DNA of 64,000 nucleotides, from positions 2,852,001 to 2,916,000 of the forward strand of contig NW_026973566.1 in the NCBI RefSeq assembly GCF_963855985.1, read 5' to 3'. A program made the translations under genes and the position numbers. The stretch comes from Ostrinia nubilalis. Its lineage: Eukaryota > Arthropoda > Insecta > Lepidoptera > Crambidae. Under the pieces are notes generated by a model that had not been told where the DNA came from, made no database searches, and saw only the letters and a program-made list of their open reading frames with translations. Below are positions 1-12,160 of this stretch, one piece after another; position 1 is the first letter of the stretch, and every line of letters starts with the position of its first letter.

Positions 1-531
1 CAATTAAAAATAACAAAACTAACGGGGACCGAGTAGACGTGCACTTCGTGTGCGGTCCGGGAGGGAAGGGGGAAAATAATAATATACCCACAAACATGTT
101 GTAAGTATATAATTTTAACGTTTTATTTTAAGTTGGATGCTTGATTCGTTCAATGCTTAAGTGTGTGCCCTGCAAGTCCGGGATACAGCCCGAAATAAGT
201 ACCCATTTTGGTATGGTTGTAAACTAGAGCATTAATAATACGAATTTAATCAACATCCATTAAAATTTACAAATAAAACGTTAATTTTATTAAATATGCT
301 ATAACTGATTACAGGAATTTACACATATTGGTTTTTATTTAACAAGGTGAAAATCGGTTCAGCCTTTTTGTTATAAGACGTTATTAATGTCTCACAATTA
401 GTGATCGAACAATAAAAGCATTAGTTTTTGAAATAATAAGTGTATGTGTGTGCGTGTGTGATATACTTCAATTGTGCACCGTTTTATCATCGGTCGTTGA
501 AAGAACAGGTATGTTTTTATGTCAATAATTT
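1..531. other. AT-rich DNA, no gene recognised
   Basis: No long reading frame and no TE ends were found. A short TG-rich run lies near 440-460. A GC-rich sequence at 31-65 could be the tail of something beginning left of the window, but nothing identifies it. Confidence 0.5.
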
Positions 532-594
532 AAATTGGGGAGGCTAAATCGCGACGCCGTTTTTAGAGGCGTCGTGAGCTAGCCTTCCCAATTT
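532..594. repeat. Imperfect inverted repeat (hairpin)
   Basis: Two 27-bp arms, 532-558 and 568-594, are near-perfect reverse complements (AAATTGGGGAGGCT on the left, AGCCTTCCCAATTT on the right) around a 9-nt loop. It lies just left of a Helitron-type end, so it may be subterminal TE structure. The family was not identified. Confidence 0.6.
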
Positions 595-605
595 ATTTAC
601 TACTC

Positions 606-651
606 AGACATCCAGACATCCAAACTTTGCCATTTATAATATTAGTAGGAT
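606..651 (-). mobile_element. Fragment of a Helitron 5' end
   Basis: The sequence from ACATCCAGACATCC to TTATAATATTAG closely resembles the right-hand end of the complete small Helitron at 46654-46849, which carries the same words. No CTAG end is visible to the left, so only one end of the element survives. The assignment rests on comparison within this window. Confidence 0.45.
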
Positions 652-824
652 TTTATGATTTGTTAATGGCTTGGTTATCTTGACCAGTGATTTTATATTG
701 TGTTAAGAGTGATTTAATTAATTTATAAAGAATATTCTTGGACTATTGTATTGTGTGATCTCAAACTAATTTGAAAATTATAAATGTTGAAATTAATAAT
801 GAAAATTCGACGGGTTCATCCAGT

Positions 825-897
825 GTCTAAGTAGCTCAGTTAGAAGAGCAGTCGCCCGGCAAGCGGAAGGTCGTGGGTTCAATTCCCGCCTTAGGCA
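825..897 (+). tRNA. tRNA-like gene or pseudogene, anticodon GGC (Ala)
   Basis: The sequence folds as a cloverleaf. The acceptor stem 825-831/890-896 has 7 pairs, one of them G-U. D stem GCTC/GAGC, anticodon arm 851-867 and T stem 873-877/885-889 are all present, as are A-box-like TAGCTCAGTTAG and B-box-like GGTTCAATTCC promoter elements. The loop 856-862 gives anticodon GGC. Two features are suspicious: position 33 is C rather than the near-universal U, and the first anticodon-stem pair is G-A. GGC is also not the usual eukaryotic alanine anticodon. A tRNA pseudogene or the head of a SINE is as likely as a working tRNA. Confidence 0.5.
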
Positions 898-1143
898 GTT
901 CGAGTTTTTCAATTTATTTAAATTTTCATATTATAGTTCTAAATTGTGCTTTTGAGTTGTTAACTAGTTACTTTTAGACACTTTTTATGTTACCAAATCT
1001 TATCTAGTATAATACAATTCATTTCAAATTGTCTTCGTTAGATCAATAGACGCTATTGAACTTAGGTTACCTATATTGTTATAATACCAGTTTCAAGATT
1101 AGTCAATCAACGCCCATTTACCATACCACGGATTTTTTGTAAA

Positions 1144-1521
1144 GTGTGGTTTTGTAAAACAACGAGCATCTCAGGGGTGGTAGTATACACGACACTGATG
1201 CCGAAAAAAATTAAAAATAAAAACAAATTTTCATCAAAAAAAAATCCATGAAATCAGGAAATTATGGTATTATTACGCGGACGAGCTATCGGTCATTCCC
1301 CCGCTCTCTCGGGGAGGCGGCCGCATGTGCTCGGTAGTGTAGCGGGGTACACGGGGGGACGGTATCAAGCGCGTCTCGAATGTTTTAGGATACGTTTAAA
1401 CAAGGTTTTTTACTAAAAACCCTGTTAAAGTAATAGTTAAATATTTTATTTATATTTTTCTTGTAACTACTTTCATGGGCACTAAAACCTCTGAGATGGG
1501 CGTTATTTTACAAAACCACAC
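1144..1521. mobile_element. Terminal-inverted-repeat element (MITE-like)
   Basis: GTGTGGTTTTGTAAAACAAC at 1144 recurs inverted at 1502-1521, and the similarity extends about 45 bp into the element (CATCTCAG in both arms). The interior is GC-rich with no coding frame. No clean target duplication was found, so the superfamily is unknown. Confidence 0.5.
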
Positions 1522-2544
1522 CTGTATAAATCTTTTGAGTTAATTATCATTTTAACTAAACTTTGAAAGTGGGCTGAACAAATTGATGAATTTAAATATA
1601 CCTAACTGTAATAAAAATAAAGTTTTTATTATTTGTCTTTTTCATCCCTGATTATCGACCTGGCATCCTTGATTATCGACCATTTCTTACGCTGAACAAT
1701 TTAGCCAAATTCCCAGAAAAACTTTAAATATGTATCTTTGTCCTAAACAAAGCTTTTAAGAACGCCGTCCCTGGGCCGTTAGTTCTTATAAATTTACTTT
1801 TGTTTTATTCGAAAATAATGAATGAACTAAAAAAATATTATTTAGTTACAATAAGACACGAAAAATGCTTTTCTAAAAATTTGGATTAACAATTATAGAC
1901 TTTTGTATTAAAAAACTTTTACAAATATGAAGAAAATTAATTTATTTTCTTAAAAAGGGCTTCGTTTGAGCATTTATTCTTCATGTCTGATTAAACTAAA
2001 CAAATAGTTTTATAAAGTTTATTCATTTTTTTTCGATTAAAACGTAATGTTAATTAACCTAATAATGTGTAAAAACGGCACAGAGACGGGGCTTTTAACT
2101 GGTTACCTATCATAAGCAGAATGCTTCCCAAATATTTGGGTGCCCCTTAAATAAACCTTGTTTAAGTAAATAATTTATTGACTATTGCATTGCATACTAA
2201 CTTACGTAAATTCGTTCATGGTAAATTCTTTGCAATAAAATACAATTTTATTTAGCCCGCTTGTCGCGCGTACCGGTAATAATAACATTTGAAATTAAAC
2301 TCAACATACGGTTTAGTGGCAGCATAATAACTTTGGCACGCTATTTTGAACCGTAACTCTTTAAGATTTTTAATTCTAGAATTTCTAATTTAGTCTCGAA
2401 CTGTAGCATAATAAGGTTTAATTCGCGTTGCGGGCTGCACTGCAGTACGAAACATGTGAAGTAGAAACTGCGCAACGCTATTTGTCTCTTTCGTGCGATT
2501 CTGTCTGTTCATCTTTCTACGCGCTCAAGGTCAAAGTGTGGTAG
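1522..2544. other. AT-rich spacer, no gene recognised
   Basis: No coding frame was recognised. GATTATCGACC occurs twice around 1645-1685. A GC-richer stretch with CTCTTTCGTG-like words lies around 2430-2530, just before the short open frame. Confidence 0.4.
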
Positions 2545-2787
2545 GTTGATGTGCTGGCGTGGCGACTGTACACCAAAATTCCTGCCGTTGGGCGAAAAGT
2601 TATCAAATTAGAAATTTATGATGCAGACCAGTTTAGAAGCGAAGGACCAGTTTGTAAATGTAACGCTGAAATATGTGGACAGCATATCGTTCAAAACATT
2701 TTTAAGGATGAAATATACCAAGCTGCCCGTGAAATAATTGATAAAATGAGTGAGAAAATGTGTAATGCAAGTGACAAGTATTTTTAA
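2545..2787 (+). CDS. Short open frame of unknown nature, possible exon remnant
   Basis: The frame is open from just after a TAG at 2539 to a TAA at 2785-2787. There is no in-frame ATG except near the end, so if coding it would need a splice acceptor or an upstream exon; no convincing acceptor was found. The sequence has ordinary composition with cysteines in a CKCNAEIC pattern and does not match a family I recognise. An A/T-rich stretch with AATAAATATTT follows. It could be the last exon of a host gene or of a TE, or chance. No function is proposed. Confidence 0.2.
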   Translation, partial: VDVLAWRLYTKIPAVGRKVIKLEIYDADQFRSEGPVCKCNAEICGQHIVQNIFKDEIYQAAREIIDKMSEKMCNASDKYF

Positions 2788-3920
2788 TATTATTTCAACA
2801 TCTGCAAAAACTCCTACAATAAATATTTATTAGTTTTACTTTGCTGTTTTATTTATTTATTTGTATAAAAGTTTATAATATTTGGAAATAATATAATTCG
2901 AGTTCTGAATTGTAGTCTTAAATAGAAGAAGTTTTAGTTTTCAAACTACATACATAGTACCAATGATATTACAGAACTATAGATATGTTACGTTCATAGA
3001 AATTACGATTTTAATCCGTGCCGAGCTATTCCAAATTGCACACATTGACAAATGTAACTGATAAGTGAAACAAAAGATACGAAATAGCACGCAAATGAAA
3101 GAGATAGCTATAGTTTTAACGATTCTGCACTAACTAATCTATGTCCGTAGCGCACGCATCCTTATCGCTCTAACGTCAAAACAAGATCGCTTTCTCTTTC
3201 TTAACTTGAACATGGCGCATGGCGTCTTGATTGTTTGCATAAATAATTGAAAATATAAATACTAAATAATTTTGCATAATCACATGTGGTAAGAGATCCC
3301 TTGTATTTTGTTTACTTTGGAGTCATAATTGGTACACTTTCGAAACACACACGATGGCATTTTTTATTTATTTTGGTAAGAACACAGGAACTTACGGTGT
3401 GGTACGCACGCGATTGCGCACGACGCAGGCCACACGAAGACTAAACACAAGACGTCCCAATTGGGACGTATTTGAGTATTCACAGCGCGAGCGCCTATAA
3501 CATATCTGCTTTTGTTTTTATATAATATCATTGCATAGTACCTAAGAATAGTTTTACTAACCTACCTAGGTATACTCATCTTCTGCACCTCATGAAACTA
3601 CCACACAAGAGTTTTACTATTAACTCTTTCTGAAAGCTAATAACTATCCTAATGTCAGTTACTAATGTAGTTTCCAACATATTACTCATAGTATGCATAG
3701 ATCAGCTCATAGGTTCACTTAGTTGTCTTAAAAGTTTTACTATTACTTTCACTGAAAGCTTAGAACTACTAAGGTACTAGGGTATACACTAATCTAGTTT
3801 GTGAGTGTGATAATAGGGAATTGGGTTCTCTGGATCTCGGTCGTTCAACATAATCGAAGTTTTAGTTTTCAGTCTAGGTGAATCAGTCAACTCGTTGCGC
3901 GCTTAAGGCACAGTAGATAA
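2788..3920. other. Spacer and presumed 5' flank of the BEL/Pao element
   Basis: No coding frame. ACGTCCCAATTGGGACGT at 3452-3469 is a perfect 18-bp palindrome. The block from GTTTTACTATT to CTGAAAGCT occurs twice, near 3610 and 3735, as a diverged direct duplication. The last part may be 5' untranslated sequence or LTR of the downstream BEL/Pao element, but no second copy of its 3' terminal sequence was seen here. Confidence 0.35.
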
Positions 3921-6900
3921 ATTAAACAGTACGGAAGCTTCATACAAACGCTCGAAATCAGACTCACGCACACAGACGCACGCTTTACACGAGCTCTAAG
4001 GCCTACGGACAAGTGGGATATGTTACTGATATTTATGTTGTCATCCAAATTAGACAGTCACACACTCACTAAGTGGGAAGAATATCGCAACGTTTTAAAC
4101 GATATACCTACTTTAAACCAATTTTATAAGTTTTTAACGGACCGTGCTGACGTGCTCGAATCTATACACAGGAGTAAATATGACAACAATAACTATAATT
4201 CAGCTAAAGGTGCGTCATCAGCGACGGCACCCGCGCGTAATTATGCAGCGACGAGCAATCATAATAATTACAACAATAATAATAGCCGATCTACTAAGTC
4301 GTTCGCTGCAATGAATACGCAACGGTCAGGAACATTTTTGTGTATTATTTGTGGTGACAACCATAGAATTTATGATTGTGCTATGTTTAAATCAAAAGGC
4401 ATAGATGAGCGATTGAATTATGTTAAAAAATATAAGCTTTGCGCCAATTGTTTGCGTCAAGGTCACCCGTTGAGCGAGTGCCGTATGGGGCCTTGCCGCG
4501 AATGCAACGAACGGCATAATAGTTTGTTACATAGGCCAAGAGCCATGGTGCATGATTCTAAATTAGACACTTCGTCTAATGAAACTATCGTTAATTTTTC
4601 AAAACTCAAACAAGAGCAAGTGCTTTTATCAACTGCCATAATTGAAATATCCAATCCAAATACACACAAAACAACTCGAGCTCGTGCATTATTGGATTGC
4701 GGAAGTCAATCGTCATTTATGACTAAATCATTAAAAAACAAATTAGGTCTGAATTCAAATCAAATAAATGATATAAACGTAATTGGCGTAGGTAATAATT
4801 CATGCTGTAAGATCGAAGAAACATGCACCGCTAACATAAGTTCATTAAATAAAAACGAATTTAATATTGATTTGCAATTTTTTATCTTAAATGAATTAAC
4901 TAGCAAAATACCTTCAATTCAAATTGATATTAACTCACTAAAAATTCCAAAAAATATAACCTTGGCGGATCCCACTTTCTATCAGCCCTCTAAGATAGAT
5001 ATTTTAATTGGTGCTGACATATTTTGGGACATAATAGGAAATGAACAGCTGTCATTAGGCCTCGGTTACCCTAAACTTCGTAGTTCAAAATTCGGATGGC
5101 TAGTTTCTGGTCCATTCATCCCAAATTCAAATTTTATATCAAAAAATTCGATACAATGGAATTTTATGCAAAAGGAACAAAATAACTCTGATAACGAAAT
5201 AGACAAAATGCTTCCAATTTTCTGGAATCTAGAAGAAATTCCAAATAGCAAAAATATATTATGCGAAAGTGATAATTTTTGTGAAAATCATTTCATGCAA
5301 AATACTGTAAGGTTAGATAGTGGTAGATTTCGAGTGAAACTACCCTTGAAGGAGTCACCTGACTGTTTAGGGGATAGTTTTAACTTGGCAAAAAGGCGAT
5401 TTTTTAACCTAGAAAAAAGGTTTAGGCGAAATCCAGATATAAAATTGCAATATACAAAATTCATTGATGAATACGCAGAATTGAGACATTTATCTGAATG
5501 TCAGTCAAAACCTGACATTGCTTATTTCTTGTGTCATCATCCCGTTCTAAAGGAAGACAGCGAGTCAACAAAATTACGCGTCGTGTTTGATGGCTCCGCG
5601 GCATCTTCTTCGGGTTATTCTTTAAACGACATTTTAACAGTGGGTCCAACTGTGCAGGATTCGTTGTTTGCTATATTGATTAGAGCTCGGCAGCATAGAT
5701 ACATCTTGACAGGAGACATAGAAAAAATGTACCGTCAGGTAGAGGTCGATGAAGGTGACCGTAACCTTCAGTTGATTTTGTGGAGGGATCAGGAATCTCA
5801 ACCTTTAAAAACATTAAAACTAAACACACTCACGTATGGCACGGCCAGCGCGAGTTATTTAAGTACTAGGTGCATTAAACAATTAGGCGAAGAATGTGAG
5901 GATGAGATGATCAAAGACATCATCCAACACGATTTTTATGTCGATGACCTGATCTGTGGCAGTGATAGTAAAGATCAGCTGCGTTACATCTTAAACTCGG
6001 TCTCTAAAGTGCTTGTCTCTGGATGTTTTAATTTGAGAAAATTGAAAAGTAACTTACCCGATGTTTTTGAAAATTGCGACATGAATGCAAATGATAATTT
6101 AACTTTTAGCGAATCAACAAGTACTTTAGGGATGGGGTGGAAGCCTTCTACAGATGTTTTTAATTTTCCCACTAAGCCTTTGGCAGAAAACAAAAATATT
6201 ACAAAACGATCTATAATGTCTCAGTCTTTTAAAATTTTTGACCCACTCGGTTTGCTATCTCCGTTCATAATATTACCAAAAATATTAATTCAAAAGTTAT
6301 GGCTTCAGAAGTTGGACTGGGATGAGCCCGTTCCATTATCTATTGCCAATGAGTGGTTTTCTTTTGCTAAACACATTCCATTATTACAAAACTTAGAAAT
6401 ACCTAGACATGTGTTATGTGTTGACCCAGTACATATAGAATTACATAGTTTTAGCGATGCTTCCCAGCACGCTTATGGGGCATGCATTTATCAAAAATCT
6501 GTCAATGCTCAGAACGAAGTTACCATTAGATTGTTGTGTGCTAAGTCCAAGGTTGCGCCGCTAAAGGCAACCACTATGCCACGACTAGAACTGTGCGCTG
6601 CACTCCTAGCCGCTAGACTATGTAAGGCAGTAAATGAGTCACTCCGTATTCAACCAAAGCGCATGATTCACTGGTGCGATTCGAGTATCGTGTTAGCGTG
6701 GATTCATAAAGGCTCAAGTAAATTAAAAGCTTTCGCCGCTAACAGGGTTCTTGAGATAACCGAGACCACCGAGGCAGCTTCGTGGCGTTATGTGCCTACC
6801 TCACTCAATCCGGCAGACTTGATTTCGCGGGGGGTAGACGCAACTAAGTTGATAAACATGAATCTGTGGTGGTCAGGTCCCGATTTCATGGCTAAAGACG

Positions 6901-8487
6901 AGTCGGAGTGGCCTAAATTCACAAATAATAAAATACCGGAAATAGAATTACCGGAAGTAAAATGTCATAATGCAACAATTACTGAATCATTTATTAATTT
7001 TGAAAATTTTTCTAATTTATCGAAATTGCAACGCACATTTGCCTATGTTAGAAGGTTCATACATAATTTGAGGTATCCTAAAGATAAGCCCTTAGGTAGT
7101 TTAACAATTGACGAACTTAATCATTCTTTTTATTTTTTGTGCTCGGCCGCTCAACGTCAATCATTCGCTACAGAGTACGAAATGCTCAGTAAAGATAAAC
7201 AATTAAATGCAAAATCAAAAATACTCCCATTGTCTCCTTTTCTAGATAATAAGTTAATAAGAGTAGGTGGCAGAATAAGCGCTTCGTGCTATGCTTACGA
7301 AAAGAAGCACCCTATATTATTGCATTCTTCACACCATTTAGCAAAATTATTTTTTGAACGGGAGCACATTAAGCATTTACACGCCGGGCCACAGTTATTA
7401 TTGGCCACGACTAGAGAGACCGTCTGGACGGTAAATGGAAGGCGGCTCGCTCGTAGTGTTGTTTTTAACTGTGTGCGTTGCAAGCGTTTAAACGGTAAAA
7501 CTATGTGTCCAAAAATGGGAAACCTGCCCGCAGAGAGAATAACACCTAACTATCCTTTCTTGTCTGTGGGACTGGACTTCGCGGGACCGTTTATGATTTT
7601 AAATAGAAAGGGCAGAGGCAGTCGCTTAATAAAATGTTACATGTGTCTCTTTGTTTGCCTGCGATATAAATGTTTACATTTGGAAGTAGTCACTGATCTC
7701 ACTAAAGACGCCTTCGTGATGACGATTCGTAGATTCATAGCTCGCCGAGGCAAGCCATCTGAAATTTTCTGTGACAATGGACGAAATTTTGTTGCTGCGG
7801 CCAAGGAAATTGGTAGTTTTTTATCTAAAAATACACAGCCTTTGTCTGATTTTGCAACACAGGAAGGAATAAAATTTATGTTCACTCCTGCATACGCACC
7901 TCATTTTGGAGGCATTTGGGAAGCCGGCGTCAAGTCGGCTAAGTTTCACATTAAGAGAGTAATGGGCAATAGTCATTTAACATTGGAAGAAATAACTACA
8001 TTATTCGCACAAGTGGAGGCTATACTCAATAGTCGTCCTTTATGTCCTCTCTCTTCCTCTCCTAATGACCTCCTTTCCTTGTCTCCAGGGCACTTTCTCA
8101 TCGGGAGACCCTTGACGGCGCTGCCATCACCGAATCTAAAGAACGTACGTACGTCCGGACGTGAAAGAAAGCAACCTGCGTCGCTACGCCAGAGTGGAAA
8201 AACTACATCAGCACTTCTGGAACCGCTGGCAAAAGGAATACATCAGCGAACTTCAACATCGATCGAAATGGAGAACAGATAATGCAAGTCTGACGATTGG
8301 AGACATGGTACTCATCCAAGAGGATAACATACCCCCCTTGAGTTGGCGCTTAGGGCGGGTCACTAAATTATTCCCGGGAGCTGATGGAGTCGCTCGTGTC
8401 GCTGATGTCCACACGCTGCGAGGTTCTGTGCGACGGCCCTTGGTTCGACTCTGCCCGCTGCTGTCAGAAGAGAAGATTCAGGGTTGA
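3921..8487 (+). pseudogene. BEL/Pao retrotransposon gag-pol with a frameshift
   Basis: This is the polyprotein of a BEL/Pao LTR retrotransposon. The main frame has an ATG at 4020 and runs to 8282, but is open from 3921, and residues before the ATG (PTDKWD) already look like gag, so the true N-terminus is missing. Numbering from 4020: gag cysteine-histidine knuckles near residues 106, 140 and 158; a retropepsin-like motif [10 protein letters not shown] near 223; RT with YVDD near 640; RNase H ([12 protein letters not shown]) near 811; integrase zinc-binding region from about 1110; integrase core with [13 protein letters not shown] and GGIWEAG between about 1185 and 1300. The C-terminal domain normally fused to pol continues in another frame from about 8161 to 8487 ([14 protein letters not shown]), so one frameshift lies near 8130-8165. 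Apart from this and the missing gag start it is well preserved. Confidence 0.9.
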
Positions 8488-8502
8488 AAGAGTACTTTCA
8501 AC

Positions 8503-8514
8503 GGGGCGGGAAGA
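8503..8514 (+). other. Polypurine tract of the BEL/Pao element
   Basis: GGGGCGGGAAGA lies 15 bp after the pol stop and directly before TGTTCCGG, the expected place for the plus-strand primer and the start of a 3' LTR. Confidence 0.6.
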
Positions 8515-8844
8515 TGTTCCGGCTCATAATTCACCTACACACAGTTTGGTTGTGGTGCTTCATAAAGAGACAATTGCCGTCAAGTTTTTTGTAGGAGTTA
8601 GATGTGTCAGTTTGGTTTAATAAAATGAAATGTCAAAACTTCACTTACCTTTTGGTCGTCTACAAGACAACACTGTAAATCTAAATTGCATTATAATCAG
8701 AGTTCAAAAAGTCATCAAGAGTTTTATTTGGCTCCATTGTGTCAACGACAAGACAATTTGTATGTATTATTTTGGTTTAAATTTTATGCCTTTTGTTTTC
8801 ATTTATTTCTTTAGTGTCGACACCGCCTTCCCCTTCATATTTTT
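8515..8844 (+). repeat. Probable 3' LTR of the BEL/Pao element
   Basis: The sequence begins with TG right after a polypurine tract and contains AATAAAATG. Its right end is not defined because another dispersed repeat begins at about 8845. The matching 5' LTR was not found, so the boundaries are inferred. Confidence 0.4.
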
Positions 8845-10571
8845 AGGGTTCCGTACCTCAAAAGGAAAAAACGGAACCCTTATAGGATCACTTTGTTGTC
8901 CGTCTGTCTGTCTGTCAAGACCCTTTATCTCAAGAACGCGTGGACGTATCAGGCTGAAATTCACATGAAATACTCAGGTCTATTGTCCCTTTAAGCTGTG
9001 AAAATATCAAACTTCTAAGCCAAGCCAATCAAAAGATACAGCCGATTATGTCGATATTTTCAACAAATTTTCGACACTCGCAAAGTAATCAAAACCTACA
9101 GGATACTTCCCGTAAACTCAGAATCTTGAAATTTGGCATGAAGCATTGTCATATAATGCAAATATAGGAAAAACTGCGAAAATTACATTTTTTTAGTTAT
9201 AAAATATAATAAAAATATTTTAATAAAATGAAACTTACTACCTTATTTCTCACGAACGAATAAAGGTATGAAATTGAAATTTATACCAAATACCTAGGTC
9301 TATTGTCCCTTTAAGCAGTGAAAAAATCAAACTTCTAAGTTAACGCGATCAAAAGATACAGCAGTTTATACCGACACCTTAGACGAATTTCCGTCACATG
9401 CTAGGGAATCAAAACCTACAAGGTACTTCCCGTGAACTCAGAATCTTGAAATTCGGCACGAAGCAACGTTATACAGGGAGGAATTTTGTAATGCCACCTG
9501 GAGGGAAAGTACTCTAAACTGTAGATAGAAAATTTTACTGAAAGAAAACATTCCTTTATTTTTGAAAAGAAAGAGAACTGCATTCAAAGATTTTCGAAAT
9601 TTTTTCGAAAATTCTCTACCATACCATACAATTTCCTGTACACATTTAAAATAATTTAAGATTTCATGGTTTTCCTTTCATTTGATTTATCAAGTTTGTT
9701 AGAGAGATTTCATCCTTATACTTAACCCTAACGATCGATGTAATAAAAATACAGGGTGTAATTTTTAGCAGATTTTAGTTGGTTCGATTCCCGGGTGTGG
9801 CAAGCAAATTATTGGAAATCTTTGATTGCAATTCTATTTCTTTTCAAAAATAAAGGAATGTTTTCTTTGAGAAAAATTTTCTATCTACAATATTAAGAGT
9901 ACTTTCTCTCCAGGTGGCATTAAAAAATTCCACTCTGTATAGTACAGATAAAGGAAAAATTGCGAAAATGATAAATTTGAAGTTACATAAAATATTAAAA
10001 TATTATTTTTGCTTACATGACATAAAATATTTTTTAAATAATTATAAACTTACTACCTACCCTTTTTCACATGAACGCGTAGAGATATTTAAGTTGAAAT
10101 TCATATCAAACACTTCTTAAATCTAATTGCCTCTAAACTGTGAAAAATTCTAAATCAACGCAAAAATTCAAAACTCTCTAAAACGATGACTATAAAATGT
10201 TGTAAATAAATAACTTTAATAAAAGAACTTTTACAAGGTACTGGCCTACTATTTTAGTTATATTATAAAAAATATTAACTATGTTGACTCTCACGAAATT
10301 ACCATAACTATCATTGTTCTAAACTGAACGGTTTGCGCGAGAGTCACTTCCAAAGTATTAAAATGTGTCCCCTCTCTGTAAGTTCCAAAATAAGATAATA
10401 TTAAAACTAAAAAAAATATATGATGTGCATTACGCATTACCATGCAATTGGTTTGAACGATATCTAGTAAGTAATTTGATTTAATACGTCATAAATTGTA
10501 AACCGCTACGTTTGTACGGCGGAACCCTCGGTGTGCGAGTCCGACTCGCACTTGGCCGGTTTTTTTTTTTA
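8845..10571 (+). repeat. Lepidopteran dispersed repeat (GGGTTCCGTACCTC type)
   Basis: It begins AGGGTTCCGTACCTCAAAAGG, soon followed by GTCTGTCTGTCTGTC, and ends GACTCGCACTTGGCCGG plus a T tract. I recognise this as an interspersed family common in moth and butterfly genomes. Inside, the segment from CAGGTCTATTGTCCC to ACTTCCCG is present twice, near 8975 and 9293. A MITE (9474-9937) splits it. No coding capacity was seen. Confidence 0.65.
9474..9937. mobile_element. MITE with long inverted repeats and TA target duplication
   Basis: CAGGGAGGAATTTTGTAATG at the left end is matched by the reverse complement of the right end (CAGAGTGGAATTTTTTAATG), with similarity continuing for more than 100 bp. 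TA flanks both ends (9472-9473 and 9938-9939), as for the Tc1/mariner group. The interior has no transposase. GGTTCGATTCCCGG near 9781 resembles a tRNA B box. Confidence 0.7.
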
Positions 10572-10705
10572 AGTAACTGTCCTCACCATAGGTTGTCTGG
10601 AAGAGATCGCTTCATAGCGATAAGACCGCCTAGTTATACCTTGTGTGTCCTTTTCTTTCTGTTCTTATCTTTGGTGTGCAATAAAGTGTATTTATTATTA
10701 TTATT
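10572..10705 (+). mobile_element. LINE 3' tail (GTTGTCTGGAAGAGATCGC type)
   Basis: GTTGTCTGGAAGAGATCGCT through GCAATAAAGTGTATTTATTA and a TTA microsatellite is a familiar lepidopteran LINE 3' end. Only the tail is present, consistent with 5' truncation on insertion. Confidence 0.55.
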
Positions 10706-10770
10706 ATTAAGTCATTGGGGGAGGCCTATGTTCAGCAGTGGACGTCCTGTAGCTGAAATGATGATGCTGA
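10706..10770 (+). mobile_element. Second LINE 3' tail (GGGGGAGGCCTATG type)
   Basis: GGGGGAGGCCTATGTTCAGC followed by AGTGGACGTCCTGTAGCTGA and ATGATGATG is another familiar lepidopteran LINE end with a TGA-type tail. It directly abuts the previous tail. Confidence 0.5.
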
Positions 10771-11075
10771 CGTATTTTTTCTCTCTATCTATACCAATCT
10801 ATATCTGTATTTTGTCAATATGAATCAAATCCTGCCGTATCTTAATCCAATCTTTTATCAGCCAAAGTTTTTGTTTTGAAACAAATAAATACTTTCTATT
10901 CTATTTCCATTAGAATCTTAGCCATGACTGTACTTGGAGCTAAGCTCCAGCCAAGGGGATCAAAAAGTTTGATCAGATGTACCTATCTGTCAGATAAAAT
11001 GTTACGTTTCATGGTTGGTTTTGCAATTTGTGGTATATTCACATTGCATTGAAATCTGTGCTCAAATTCCATTCA
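10771..11075. other. Spacer with a possible LINE tail
   Basis: AAATAAATACTTTCTATTCT near 10882 looks like the extreme 3' end of a LINE. Nothing else was recognised up to the hAT target duplication. Confidence 0.3.
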
Positions 11076-11337
11076 ATACCCAATAGTGTTCCCGAGGCCT
11101 ATAGGCTTTTAGGCTTTTTTTTAAGGCTAGCCTATGAATTAGGGGCTACAGCGGGAAAAAAGCCTAAAAAGTCTTTTAGGCCTTTAGGCTAGGCCTTTTT
11201 CATAGCCTTTTTTTTGTCCACCCGATTACTATAGGCTTTTAGCCTTTTTGTAGGCTAGGCGCATATTTAAAAGGCTTGAAAGGCTAAAAAGCCTATAAAG
11301 GTTTTTAGTCCTTTAGGCTAGGTCTATTTTATTTATT

Positions 11338-11600
11338 TTTAACCGACTTCAAAAAAGGAAGAGGTTATATTCGACTGTATGTATTTTTTTTCTATGTATG
11401 TTCACCGATTACTCCGTCAATTTTGTGGACCAATTTTCAAAATTATTTTTTTGTTCGATAGGGTACACTTCTGAGGTGGTCCCATTGTTACCAAGTCAGG
11501 ATCTGATGATGGGATCCTAGGGAAATCGAGGGCAACCCTCAAATTTTATAGGCACGAATATCGTTTTTCAAACTTTTTAAGTTATTCAAGTATTCGCTCC
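11338..11600 (+). repeat. Dispersed repeat (AACCGACTTCAAAAAAGG type)
   Basis: AACCGACTTCAAAAAAGGAA followed by GTATGTTCACCGATTACTCC and CTTCTGAGGTGGTCCCATTG is a frequently seen lepidopteran repeat. No ends or coding frame were defined. It may be cargo of the surrounding hAT-type unit. Confidence 0.45.
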
Positions 11601-12160
11601 TGGAATTAATCATGATCTCATAATTATTGATGAGCTGATGATAGAAGGTAAAACTACTTAATGCTTAGGAGTTGGAGGATAATTATTTAAATATTATAGG
11701 TACAAATAGACCAATAGTTGTATTCTTTCATGTTTTTTTAAGGTGGGCTGACGGTTTAAGGTCTTTTTAGGTTGCCGATATGGTAACCTGTATTTTGTAG
11801 GGAATATTATTTTACACTAGACATGAAGAATATGGTCTCAATGTACTGCCTACCTTCGGTGGTAACATCAAGGTAATAATTAGTTAACTAAAAAGCAAGA
11901 AATAAGTTAAATTTTATAAAAAAAAATATAGCAAAAAAGAAATTATATTTTGCATAACGTTTTTATTTAATTAGAAAATAAATGCAATACAAAAATACTT
12001 TGTTTCATTCATACGAAGCCATAGCCTGAATAATGGCTATAGCCTTATAATAAGCCTACTACTCGGAAAAGACTTTAGTCGGAAATAAAGCCTAAAAGGC
12101 TATTTTAGGCCTACAGGTTTTTTTAAAACCTATAGGCTTTTTAAATGAGTAGCCTTTTAA

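Noticed and set aside
3452..3469. 18-bp perfect palindrome as an operator or telomere/TE junction
   Set aside because: Single occurrence with no supporting context.
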